A DNA stretch of 64,000 bases from an uncultured Isosphaeraceae bacterium (lineage in GTDB: Bacteria > Planctomycetota > Planctomycetia > Isosphaerales > Isosphaeraceae), in the NCBI GenBank assembly GCA_945957605.1, contig CAMFLR010000012.1, forward strand, positions 186,001 through 250,000, read 5' to 3'. A program made the translations under genes and the position numbers. This document shows, piece after piece, positions 34,773 to 43,485 of the stretch (the first letter of the stretch is position 1; each line of letters opens with the position of its first letter). Below the pieces are notes generated by a model, which saw only the letters and a list, made by a program, of their open reading frames with translations, was not told the DNA's origin and made no database searches.

Positions 34773-36437
34773 TTGCTAAGCGACGCTCGGTGGAAGATCA
34801 GGGGCGCGGCGGTGCTCGTCGCCCTGGCGACCCTTGTTTTGATGCTCCTGACCGAGCCCAAGATGGCGATCGTCTGGGACGAGGGTTTTACGCTCGGCCG
34901 GCAGCATCGCATCCGGCAATGGTTCAGCGCACTCAAGGATCCAGCCGGATTCGCCGCGAAATGGGTGCCGCCCGCTCCAATGAGCGAACTCGTCCAGCAA
35001 GATCAACCGCCGCCCCGCGCCGATCAGATCGACACCCGCGCGAAGCTTTATTCACCTGCGGTAATTGAATGGTTCTGGCCATTCGCGCGCGAAGAACCGC
35101 ACGGCCACCCGCCCTTTTACGCACTGGTCGGCCTGATCGGCGATTTCGTCGTTCCCGGCTGGGCCGATTTACCGCGCGCTCGCTTCGGGCCGATTCTGAT
35201 ATTCAGCCTCACCGCCGGCGCACTCTTCGGTTTTGCCGCGAAGAAGTGGGGAGTATGGCCCGCCGCACTTGCGTCGTGCGCCTGGATCTTCCAGCCCCAG
35301 ATTTTCAGCCACGGCCATTATGCCGCATATGATGCGCTGCTCACCTGTTTGTGGGTGAACGCGATCATTGTGTTCGATCTCGCGATCGAGTCGCCTCGAA
35401 AAGCTGGGCGCATCGCCTGGTCGATTCTTCTGGGACTGATTTTCGGCTGCGCGGCTGATACAAAACTCACCGGCTGGTTCCTGCCCATACCGTTCTTGTT
35501 CTGGGCGGTGGCCTATCGGTCGAAGGCCGCGCTTCAGGTCGCGCTCATCGCCGCACCGGTAGCGCTGATTACGCTCTACGTCGCGAATCCCGGCTGGTGG
35601 GCGGCGCCAGTGACGGGCATCGCGCGATTCCTCAAATCGAACCTCTCGCGCGGCACGTCGATTCCGATCAAGGTGATGTTCCTCGGCCGGGTGTATAACA
35701 CACCGCTCGATTCACTCCCCTGGTACAACACGCTTGCCTGGACCATTTTCGTCGTCCCAGCCGGCTTCCTCTGCTTCGGTCTGGCGGGAGCGGTTCGAGC
35801 AGTGCGCCGGGTGAAGCTCGAACCTTTCGGTGTGCTCGTCCTCGGCCACTGGCTGTTCTTGCTCTTGCTCCGATCGCTTCCTCACACGCCCGGGCACGAC
35901 GGCGTTCGTCTCTTCTTGCCGGCGTTCGGCGTGCTGGCGATTCTTGCAGGGCAGGGGGCGGCGTGGCTGATCGAAAAATCCCCGCGTTGGGGAGGAATCC
36001 TCTCGGGCGTGGCCATTGCTGAGGGAGCCATCAGCCTGGCGCTGATGATGCCGGTGCCGATGTCGTATTTCAGTCCGCTCGCCGGCGGACTCCCCGGCGC
36101 AGCCGCGCTTGGTATGGAGCCGACATACTACTGGGATGCACTCGGCGACGATGCGCTCGACTTCCTCAACAAGAATACGCCGCCCGATCGTTCCGTCGCG
36201 TTTGCGTCATTTCCGCACTCGTTCATTTATTTGCGCCAGACCGGAAAGCTGACAACGCGCGTGCCGCAATTCGATCGCTTGCCGCCCAAGTGGTATGTGA
36301 TTCAAAATCGGCCGGGCAGCATGTCACCGCACGATCGCGCGCTCATCGCAGGCAGAACGCCGGCCTTCGTCTCGAAAAAGTGGGGCGTTCCCCTTTTGTG
36401 GATCTTTCCCATCGACCCCACGCCGCCAACACCATGA
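34773..36437 (+). CDS. GT39-like integral membrane glycosyltransferase, copy A
   Basis: 554 residues from TTG 34773, chosen because GAGG is seven bases upstream; TTG 34767 is an alternative. After a hydrophobic helix comes the WDEGFTLGRQHR motif, the acidic pair seen in the first periplasmic loop of PMT/ArnT-type enzymes. About ten further hydrophobic segments follow, then a periplasmic tail with LFLPAFGVLAILAGQGAAWL. Such enzymes transfer a sugar from a polyprenyl phosphate to lipid or protein outside the membrane. Its stop overlaps the start of the next gene (ATGA, 36434-36437); the two proteins are paralogues. Confidence 0.75.
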   Translation: MLSDARWKIRGAAVLVALATLVLMLLTEPKMAIVWDEGFTLGRQHRIRQWFSALKDPAGFAAKWVPPAPMSELVQQDQPPPRADQIDTRAKLYSPAVIEWFWPFAREEPHGHPPFYALVGLIGDFVVPGWADLPRARFGPILIFSLTAGALFGFAAKKWGVWPAALASCAWIFQPQIFSHGHYAAYDALLTCLWVNAIIVFDLAIESPRKAGRIAWSILLGLIFGCAADTKLTGWFLPIPFLFWAVAYRSKAALQVALIAAPVALITLYVANPGWWAAPVTGIARFLKSNLSRGTSIPIKVMFLGRVYNTPLDSLPWYNTLAWTIFVVPAGFLCFGLAGAVRAVRRVKLEPFGVLVLGHWLFLLLLRSLPHTPGHDGVRLFLPAFGVLAILAGQGAAWLIEKSPRWGGILSGVAIAEGAISLALMMPVPMSYFSPLAGGLPGAAALGMEPTYYWDALGDDALDFLNKNTPPDRSVAFASFPHSFIYLRQTGKLTTRVPQFDRLPPKWYVIQNRPGSMSPHDRALIAGRTPAFVSKKWGVPLLWIFPIDPTPPTP

Positions 36438-38899
36438 GCCAACCCGACGCCGTTCCTGAATCGCCCTCACCAACGCGCAGGAAGTTGCCCGGCTGGGTCG
36501 CTCCTCTGGTTGTGTTTGGAATCACGCTGCTGGCGATCGTCCCCACCGTCGGCGACATCGGCGTCACGTGGGATGAGCCGGCGTATCGCTACAGTCAGGA
36601 GCTCTCGCAAGAGTGGTGGGAGCATCTCTTCAAGGCGCGGACGAAGGACGACTTCACGCGATTGTTCGACCCGGCGACTCTGCTGTTTTACTGGCCCTAC
36701 GGCCGATTCGGCATCAATTTTCATCCGCCGCTCGCCGGCCAGCTCAACCTGCTGTCATACGTGATCTTTGGCCCCTGGATGAAGGATATCCCTGCGCGTC
36801 GCATGGCATCGGTGATCGAATTCGCATTCACCGTGATGATTCTCTATCAATTCCTGGCGAAACGCTACGGCGTCTGGGTGGGTGCGATCGCCGGTGCTTC
36901 GCTATTGCTCATGCCGCGGCTTTATGGCGACGCTCACATCGCCGGTACCGACACGCCGGGACTGCTCATCTGGGGATTGGCGGCACTCGCGTTCTGGAAG
37001 GGGCTCTACGAACCCGATGCGCGAAAATGGCGCCTGATTGTCGGCATACTGATTGGCCTGGCGTTCATCCAGAAGATGGCGACCGTCATGGTCGTGGTAC
37101 CGCTGGTTCTTTGGTTGATCGCGGGCCCGCTCGTCCGGCAGATCCGCAGCAAACAGGATCGCGGAGCGTGGATCGACGGCGCAATTACCTCCACGCTCAT
37201 GATCGTGCCGCTTGCGATCACATTTCTGGAACTTCAACGCATCAGCGCGGTGTTCGTGCAGATGCTCCGAGATCAGGGGATCGCGCCTCATCTTATCAGC
37301 GTCGCGCGAATGAACCTGTTTACCCAGCATCCTGAAACCAAACTCCCGAGCCTGATTCTCGCCGTGCCGCTCTTCGTTTGGATCGTCAGGCGCATCTTAG
37401 GCCGAGTGCTCAAATCGAGCCCGATCTGGGGCGTCGAACGTCCCGCGCTCGAAACCTGGACGTCGATTCTCGCGTTCGGCCCTATCATTTCGTGGCTGGG
37501 CAACCCCGAATGGTGGCGCGAAACTATCCCCCGTCTCGCGCACTATTACGCACTCAATTCTGGGCGCCGCGGCGCACTTCCTGATATTCGCATCATTTAC
37601 TTTGGCCAAATCTATGAATATTCCCTACCGTGGCATAACGGCTGGGTCTGGATCGGCATCACCGTGCCGGTGGGAATTCTCATCGCTTCGATCGTCGGTC
37701 TGATTCTAAGAATACCGACATTCAAACGTGATCGCATTCCTGTTTATTTTGGATTGCATCTCCTGATCTGGCCATTTCTGCGCATGCTAAACACGCCTGC
37801 GCACGACGGCATTCGCCTATTTTTGCCCACGTTTTTCTTCATTGCGGCGTTTGCGGGATGGGGCGTCGTCGGCGTGAGCGATTGGTTTTCGCGAAGCGAA
37901 CGAGCTCGGTTAATTGTGCGCAGCGTGCTGTCCGTGGTCGTGCTTGCGCCTGCCGTGTATGCGATCGTACGAATTCATCCGTACGAGCTTTCGTATTACA
38001 GCGAGTTGATCGGTGGTCCGCGTGGGGCGTGGGAGAAAGGGTTTGAAATATCGTACTGGTACGAGGCGTTCGATGATCGCGTTCTGGGCGAGCTAAACGA
38101 GATTCTGCCCGATGGAATCACGATCGACACGCTCAACGAGGCGACGCGTCCACCGACGTTCCCCACGCTTCAAGAGCTTGGAGTTATCAAGGGCTCGCTG
38201 CAACTCGACTGGTATCACACGAACCGGTTCCCGGTCGCGTACATGCGAAAGCCGGTGATTCACCAGGGCGTGGCGCGAAGAACCGAGTGGTGGCTCTGGA
38301 TGCTTGCGCACGACTCGAAGGCAACCGCGCTCACGCGCGTCGCCTATGTGATGACGCCGATCTACGAACTACGACCGCGCCAGCTCGATGGAATTCGCCT
38401 GATTTCGGTGTTGTCGCCACCCACCGTGGCGCGCACCTGGGCGCTTCAATTGATCGCCGATAGTCCGAGCGATCCAACCTATCGCGAGACGCCCCAGGCA
38501 CCCGCCTGGGCACGGCCGCATCCGTGGCTCGCGCGCTTCTGGGGCGACGGCCTGCTGCGAATGCGGCCGCTCGGCGTGAACGAACCGCTGTTCGCCTGGG
38601 CACGTTCCAACCCCGCGTCGCTCCGCCTGGCAGCGCAGCGTCTCGCGTTTCCGCCAGCCGGCGCAGAGCCCGACCTCGAAGCCGAGCGCTTGCGGTTCAT
38701 CATCACACACTCTGGCACTGCCGATCGTTTGACCGGACTCGACACGATGCTCAGCGCCAATCCGCAGGCACTCATCGACGCGATCGAAATCGTCATCACA
38801 AGGGGCGGTGACGTGCGAAAAATTCTCACGCACGCCGGCTACCTGGACCCGTCCCAAATCGGCGGCCCACTCGATCGCGACCTGCCACCGAATCGTTAG
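36434..38899 (+). CDS. GT39-like integral membrane glycosyltransferase, copy B
   Basis: 821 residues from ATG 36434, which overlaps the previous stop. It shares the order of copy A: an N-terminal helix (APLVVFGITLLAIVPTVGDI), the acidic loop motif VTWDEPAYRYSQE, and about ten membrane segments including MLNTPAHDGIRLFLPTFFFI (compare LPHTPGHDGVRLFLPAFGVL in copy A). It is longer by about 270 residues, with a soluble C-terminal region from about residue 560. That region contains SYYSELIGGPRGAWEKGFEISYW, followed by an extra tail not seen in copy A. Acceptor and donor are unknown. Translational coupling suggests a hetero-pair. Confidence 0.78.
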   Translation: MSQPDAVPESPSPTRRKLPGWVAPLVVFGITLLAIVPTVGDIGVTWDEPAYRYSQELSQEWWEHLFKARTKDDFTRLFDPATLLFYWPYGRFGINFHPPLAGQLNLLSYVIFGPWMKDIPARRMASVIEFAFTVMILYQFLAKRYGVWVGAIAGASLLLMPRLYGDAHIAGTDTPGLLIWGLAALAFWKGLYEPDARKWRLIVGILIGLAFIQKMATVMVVVPLVLWLIAGPLVRQIRSKQDRGAWIDGAITSTLMIVPLAITFLELQRISAVFVQMLRDQGIAPHLISVARMNLFTQHPETKLPSLILAVPLFVWIVRRILGRVLKSSPIWGVERPALETWTSILAFGPIISWLGNPEWWRETIPRLAHYYALNSGRRGALPDIRIIYFGQIYEYSLPWHNGWVWIGITVPVGILIASIVGLILRIPTFKRDRIPVYFGLHLLIWPFLRMLNTPAHDGIRLFLPTFFFIAAFAGWGVVGVSDWFSRSERARLIVRSVLSVVVLAPAVYAIVRIHPYELSYYSELIGGPRGAWEKGFEISYWYEAFDDRVLGELNEILPDGITIDTLNEATRPPTFPTLQELGVIKGSLQLDWYHTNRFPVAYMRKPVIHQGVARRTEWWLWMLAHDSKATALTRVAYVMTPIYELRPRQLDGIRLISVLSPPTVARTWALQLIADSPSDPTYRETPQAPAWARPHPWLARFWGDGLLRMRPLGVNEPLFAWARSNPASLRLAAQRLAFPPAGAEPDLEAERLRFIITHSGTADRLTGLDTMLSANPQALIDAIEIVITRGGDVRKILTHAGYLDPSQIGGPLDRDLPPNR

Positions 38900-39246
38900 A
38901 GTTGCTTCGTTGCGCGTGTAATTCATGGAACGTTTGAGCATCATTCTTCGGAATCAAACATCGGTTGACAGCCACAAAGCCTCCTCAGTTCCATTGCAGA
39001 GTTCGCAAAATCGGGGTGAGCGGACGACGACGAATTCTTTCGAAGAGATGACACGAAAAGATCAGCCGAGGCCGAATAGGCTCGGCGATCGGGTCGTCGC
39101 TCGTTCCTCAAATTGATTTGCAATCTGGCCGATACTTTCGAACGGCGGGCGCTGATACACTGTGCCTATCACATGTCAAACTCGGTTCTCCCAGGCATCT
39201 CTGCTCGGTTTCACATTTCACCGAGCGAACAGAGGAGAGCACGATC
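38900..39246. other. 347-bp gap before the DUF4105 gene
   Basis: No convincing gene. A short hairpin (GCCGAG/CTCGGC near 39067-39088, no T-run) may be the 3' end of the glycosyltransferase transcript. A GAGGAG ribosome site near 39233 belongs to the next gene. Confidence 0.4.
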
Positions 39247-40239
39247 GTGGACGTCTTGCTTGGATTCACCACGGCGATGGCGCTGGTGGCGTGTATCCTG
39301 ATCGCCGTATGGATGATTGGTGCGATCTATTTTGATCTCTGTGGCGCAGCCGCGTGGGGGCGCTGGGTCACCGTGGCGTGGATCGTCGCCGTGGTCGCGA
39401 CGCTCGTGGTTTGGCGGCCAATCTGGCAGCCAGTTATTGCGCTGCTCGCGGCGGAGATTCTCTTTCTCATCTGGTGGTTCCGTCAGAAACCGAGCAACGA
39501 TCGCGATTGGGACCCAAGCGCTGTCTTTCTGCCGCGAGCGATCATCGACGGTGACGCGGTGACCATCGAAAACGTCCGCAACCTGGAATACCGCACGGTC
39601 GACGACTTCACTGCGAACTGGGAAACGCGTTCCTATCGCCTCTCGAACATCAAAGGGGTCGACGTCATCTTCTTCGACTGGGGAGATGGCCTTCGCGGTC
39701 ACCCCGCGCTCGTCTTCGACTTCGGGCCAGACGGGCGCATCTGCATGTCGATCGAAGCGAGAATCACCAATGGACAGAAATACTCCGTCTTTCGCAGCCT
39801 GTACCGTCAGCAAGAGCTGATCTTCGTCGCCGCCGACGAACGCGACATCATCCTCCGGCGCACCAAGTACAGCGAGCGCCAGTGGGGCTTCCTTTACCAG
39901 ATCAACTCGAACGCGAACGAACTCACAACAGTTTTTCTTGATTACATCAACAAGATCAATCAATTGTACGAAAGCCCTGCCTGGTATCACGTCCTGTTCA
40001 CCAATTGCACAACGTCGTTCTACAAGCTCCCAAGCACGCGGGTTCGCTGGGATTGGCGTGTCATCGCCAATGCCCGGCTGGATCGCGCGCTGTACAAAGA
40101 TGGTCGGCTGGACCGCACCTTGCCGCTTGCTGAGCTTCGTCGGCTTTCTTACATCAACGACATCGCAAATGCAGCCCCCGCCGAGGGATTCGGCGATCAC
40201 ATCCGTCGCGAACTAGAGAGGTGTCGCCATGAACGATGA
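39247..40239 (+). CDS. DUF4105 (Lnb N-terminal periplasmic-type) membrane protein
   Basis: 330 residues from GTG 39247, which has GAGGAG nine bases upstream. Three hydrophobic helices span about residues 4-85 (FTTAMALVACILIAVWMI; WVTVAWIVAVVATLVV; VIALLAAEILFLIWWF). The remainder is the DUF4105/Lnb N-terminal-type domain: DVIFFDWGDGLRGHPALVFDF carries the conserved His, and YHVLFTNCTTSFYKL carries the conserved Cys-Thr-Thr. This Cys/His pairing suggests a papain-like or NlpC-like thiol hydrolase facing the periplasm. Its 3' end overlaps the patatin gene by 11 bp, so the two products are probably made together and may act on membrane lipids. Confidence 0.8.
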   Translation: MDVLLGFTTAMALVACILIAVWMIGAIYFDLCGAAAWGRWVTVAWIVAVVATLVVWRPIWQPVIALLAAEILFLIWWFRQKPSNDRDWDPSAVFLPRAIIDGDAVTIENVRNLEYRTVDDFTANWETRSYRLSNIKGVDVIFFDWGDGLRGHPALVFDFGPDGRICMSIEARITNGQKYSVFRSLYRQQELIFVAADERDIILRRTKYSERQWGFLYQINSNANELTTVFLDYINKINQLYESPAWYHVLFTNCTTSFYKLPSTRVRWDWRVIANARLDRALYKDGRLDRTLPLAELRRLSYINDIANAAPAEGFGDHIRRELERCRHER

Positions 40240-42076
40240 GGTGATTCCGCTCCTGAAAGTACATGAGTACTTCAAGAACGCAGACGATGAGACGCTCAAA
40301 GAGGTCGCTCGGCTGGGTCGCGTCGCGCAATTTCCGACGGGGGCCGTCGTACATGAGGCAGACGACGTTCTCACGACGGTTGGCTTCGTGCTGCGCGGGC
40401 GACTAAAGGCGGTGCGAGTCGAAACCAATGGAAGGGAATCGCTTTTTCGTTTGATCGAGCGTGGCGAACAGTTCGGCCTGATGGTAGGCGCGCTTAGTGA
40501 AGCGGTGCCAATCCGAGTCGTCGCGCTCGAACCGACGACGATCTTACGGCTGGACTACGAAGAGGCACTCGACCTCACCTTCACCAAGCCAGACTTGCGG
40601 CGCACCTGGTTGAAGACGTACGCAGGCAGCCTGCGCAAATTCTTCTTCGGAGCCAGCCCCAAGCGATCGGCGGCCTTGCTCGCCATCGTTCATGAAACGC
40701 CAGTAACACGCCCCGCCGCCGTGCAACTCATTCAACGATTGAGCGAAATCGGTGAAAATGTCGCAGTGCTGAGCGACGCGGAACAGCGCACGGTGCCCAT
40801 GAATTTGCGGTATCGTTCACTCCGCGAAGACGGCAAGGATTTGACCTCTGAGGAGATTCGCGAGCAAGTTGCACAGTGGCAGGACGCAGATCGAATCGTC
40901 TTTCATCTTCATACATTCCTGACGCCCGAGCGAATGGCGCGGCTGCTCGAACTCGTCGACCGCGTCGTTTACTTCGTCACTCCCGACGTGGCCGAGTCTG
41001 CAATCCGCCGGCTGCACGCGGTCGAAGTGCCGGGTCGCGGCTGGCGCGACAAGATCAGCGTCGCTTGGTTGCTTCCAAGTGATAATCCGGTCGCTCCCGT
41101 CATCCCTAATCTTTCCGACCTCTGCGTCCGCGACTTCAAAATCGTCGATTCGCCACCGAAACCGCCGTTCGGCCGGTCGCTCGCAGACGGAATGGAAAGG
41201 CTGGTGCACGACCTGCGTGGAGTCCGCATCGGGCTGGCTCTCGGCGGCGGAGCCGCGCGCGGACTCGCACATCTTGGAGTGCTCAAGGTCTTGGAACAGA
41301 ATGGGATCGTCGTCGATATGATCGCTGGCACGAGCGCCGGCGCGATGACGGGCATCATGCACGGAGCCGGTCTCGATCCCGACTACTGCGCTGATGAGTT
41401 CTCTACGGTTCTTCGCCCAGGTTGGCTGTTTCGCCAACTACCGCAGGGCAACTACTGGTACCTCGTTCATAAGTATCGCCGCGGTCTGTTCGACGAAATG
41501 CTTCGCAAGTACTTGAAAGACTGGAGGCTCGAGCAGCTTGCCGTGCCCAGCTACTCCGTCACAGTCGACCTTGTCAGCGGCGACTCAGTCGTTCGTGACA
41601 GCGGCGACGCTGTGCACGCGATTCTCGAGAGCATCAATTTGCCCGTGATCTCCGTGCCGATCATCCGCGATGGCCGCGCTCTGATTGATGGTGGACTGAT
41701 CAACAACGTTCCGGCAAGCGTGCTTGTGTCGATGGGCTGCAACTTCGTCATAGCGGTGAGTGTGTCGGCGAAGCTCGAGGCGAAGTTCTGCGACATCCAC
41801 GCGGAAAACTCGATTCTGCCCAAGAGCAAGCCGGGAATGATGCCGACGATCTTGCGCAGCATGCTCGTTCAAAACTACAACCTGAACAATTTCGGCGTTC
41901 AACCAGCCGATGTGGTGATCGAGCCGGACGTGACAAGCATCGATCCGGCCGAGTTCATGAGAGCCAAGGAACTCGCTGCGATCGGCGAGACGACAGCCGT
42001 CGACCAGGTTGCGAAGATCCAGCGCCTATTGAATCGGCTCGATCCGCGACTGTTCAATCGGCCGGCGGAAGTTTGA
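40229..42076 (+). CDS. Patatin-like phospholipase with N-terminal cyclic-nucleotide-binding-fold domain (NTE family)
   Basis: 615 residues. Residues 5-150 have a cNMP-binding fold (FPTGAVVHEADD, VLRGRLKAVRVETNGRESLF). The phosphate-binding cassette is altered, with GLMVGALSEAVPIRVVAL where GEIALL...R.A is expected, so ligand binding is doubtful. Residues 150-310 look like a degenerate ParA/MinD-like Rossmann region with no GK(T/S) P-loop. The patatin domain starts near residue 325: GLALGGGAARGLAHLGVL (oxyanion), GTSAGAMTG (Ser nucleophile) and DGGLINNVP (Asp of the dyad). It should hydrolyse phospholipid or lysophospholipid. It overlaps DUF4105 by 11 bp. Confidence 0.88.
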   Translation: MNDEVIPLLKVHEYFKNADDETLKEVARLGRVAQFPTGAVVHEADDVLTTVGFVLRGRLKAVRVETNGRESLFRLIERGEQFGLMVGALSEAVPIRVVALEPTTILRLDYEEALDLTFTKPDLRRTWLKTYAGSLRKFFFGASPKRSAALLAIVHETPVTRPAAVQLIQRLSEIGENVAVLSDAEQRTVPMNLRYRSLREDGKDLTSEEIREQVAQWQDADRIVFHLHTFLTPERMARLLELVDRVVYFVTPDVAESAIRRLHAVEVPGRGWRDKISVAWLLPSDNPVAPVIPNLSDLCVRDFKIVDSPPKPPFGRSLADGMERLVHDLRGVRIGLALGGGAARGLAHLGVLKVLEQNGIVVDMIAGTSAGAMTGIMHGAGLDPDYCADEFSTVLRPGWLFRQLPQGNYWYLVHKYRRGLFDEMLRKYLKDWRLEQLAVPSYSVTVDLVSGDSVVRDSGDAVHAILESINLPVISVPIIRDGRALIDGGLINNVPASVLVSMGCNFVIAVSVSAKLEAKFCDIHAENSILPKSKPGMMPTILRSMLVQNYNLNNFGVQPADVVIEPDVTSIDPAEFMRAKELAAIGETTAVDQVAKIQRLLNRLDPRLFNRPAEV

Positions 42077-42207
42077 CCAAATGATCGGACGGCTTCGCGG
42101 TGGTTTACCGAATGATGAACAAAACGACCTAAAACCCGCGTGACGAACTGAAGAAATCTCCTTGCGTCCGCGCGTGGCGTTCGTTTCAATGAACGCGAGT
42201 CACCACG

Positions 42208-42482
42208 TCAGATCTGGAAGGGGCCGAGTTCAGCCACTGTGATCCCGCTGTGCAAATCGCTGCACATGGTTTCCGTGACATGAAGTTGACAGTGTTGCGG
42301 GCTCTTGCCTGATACGTCGCGCAACTCGCATTGGTGATTTCGGCGCGTCAGTCGGAATTCGCCATCGAATTTCCCGCATCCGCCCGACGCCTCATCGAGG
42401 CACGGCCCCGATTCGCGTTCAGCTCGATCCCCGCCGGATCGGAGAACGATTGCTTATGAGTTTGGCGCTGTGCTGGACTCAT
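42208..42482 (-). pseudogene. Frameshifted small gene (91 codons if one base is restored)
   Basis: On the minus strand an ATG at 42482 opens a frame reading HKQSFSDPAGIELNANRG. A second frame then continues PCLDEASGGCGKFDGEFRL, HQCELRDVSG and DLHSGITVAELGPFQI to TGA at 42208-42210. The shift falls at a run of four G (minus strand; CCCC near 42404-42407 on the plus strand), and adding one base there joins the two frames without a stop. It may be a true 1-bp deletion or a sequencing error. The product would be soluble with about six Cys and is not recognised. It is divergent from the 42516 gene. Confidence 0.5.
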
Positions 42483-42515
42483 GGTCCGTTGAAAACTCGT
42501 AAGAGGGGAGCAACA

Positions 42516-43310
42516 ATGATGACCAAGTTACACATCCTTGCGGTACCGGCTCTCGCCCTCACGATGATCGTGCCCGAAGCCTTTGCACAAAGGGGTGGGG
42601 CAGTCCGGACTGGAATGCGCGGGGCTGTCGTCGGCCAGATGGTTGGAGGAGACGCCGGAGCACAGACCGGCGCCAAGGTCGGCGTTGTGACTGGCGCCAC
42701 TCGGGCGGCCGTCGATCGCGAAGCTCAAAGACGTGCCGAATACCAGGCGACAACGGCTTATCAAACCGCTCCTCACTCCGATTTCGCAGCGGCACCACCT
42801 CAAGTTCTCGCCGCCGAACCAGCCGCAGTGCCGGCCCCGGTGGCACCGCCCGCTCCTCCCGTCGAAGAAGCCGTTCTCCAAAAAGGCGGTCGACCCGTGC
42901 TGGGGATCACATATCCCAGAGATTGGAAGCAAACCATCGGAGATTCGTATGTTTCCGCCGTCAGCGCCGATGGGCAAGCATATTCGATGGTTTCGATCCT
43001 GCAGGGGGCGACCGACAAACAGACAGCGGTCGCGAAGATCAAGAAAGGGCTCGACTACTACCTCCAGGACGTCAAATACGACGAACAGACAGACACGAAG
43101 CGCGGCGGAATCGTGATCACCGGGACTGGCAAGGGCAAGAAATCTGGCCTGCCTGTGGTGTTCGCAGCGGGGATCGTGAACACCGGCGCAAATCAATTCG
43201 CGGGAGCCGCGTTCGTCGTCGATGACCGCATCGATGACTATTACAAGGAGACCGTCCGCCAGATCTGCGAAACGCTGCGCGTCGGTGATCAACTCGCGGA
43301 GAAGAGATAG
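42516..43310 (+). CDS. Secreted protein with glycine-zipper-like segment
   Basis: 264 residues from ATG 42516, with GAGGGGAG six bases upstream. The signal peptide (ILAVPALALTMIVPEAFAQ) is followed by a Gly/Ala-rich stretch (AVVGQMVGGDAGAQTGAKVGVV) with glycine-zipper spacing, and by a Pro/Ala-rich linker (PAAVPAPVAPPAPP). The C-terminal 150 residues form a compact alpha/beta domain (GITYPRDWKQTIGD; KGKKSGLPVVFAAGIVNTGANQF) that resembles a PsbP/lipoprotein-type fold, but I cannot name the family. Single gene followed by a hairpin at 43325-43357. Confidence 0.7.
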   Translation: MMTKLHILAVPALALTMIVPEAFAQRGGAVRTGMRGAVVGQMVGGDAGAQTGAKVGVVTGATRAAVDREAQRRAEYQATTAYQTAPHSDFAAAPPQVLAAEPAAVPAPVAPPAPPVEEAVLQKGGRPVLGITYPRDWKQTIGDSYVSAVSADGQAYSMVSILQGATDKQTAVAKIKKGLDYYLQDVKYDEQTDTKRGGIVITGTGKGKKSGLPVVFAAGIVNTGANQFAGAAFVVDDRIDDYYKETVRQICETLRVGDQLAEKR

Positions 43311-43324
43311 GAATCGCAACAGAG

Positions 43325-43357
43325 CCCGGGTGCCTGGCCGTCCGAGTGGCACCCGGG
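43325..43357. terminator. Hairpin between convergent genes, GGGTGCC-type ends
   Basis: A perfect 10-bp stem, CCCGGGTGCC/GGCACCCGGG, with a 13-nt loop. ATTTTTG occurs about 15 bp later on the plus strand. It may terminate the 42516 gene. Its GGGTGCC/GGCACCC ends match the inverted-repeat elements elsewhere in the window. Confidence 0.5.
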
Positions 43358-43485
43358 ATTGATTTCACGCATTTTTGCCAAGCGGTCGATTCCTCAATTC
43401 ACGCCGGCCTGCGCGACCTAATTCACAACCTCGGTGCTCCAGCCCATGCGAACTTCGCAGACAGGACTCCGGCAAACGTCAGCCT

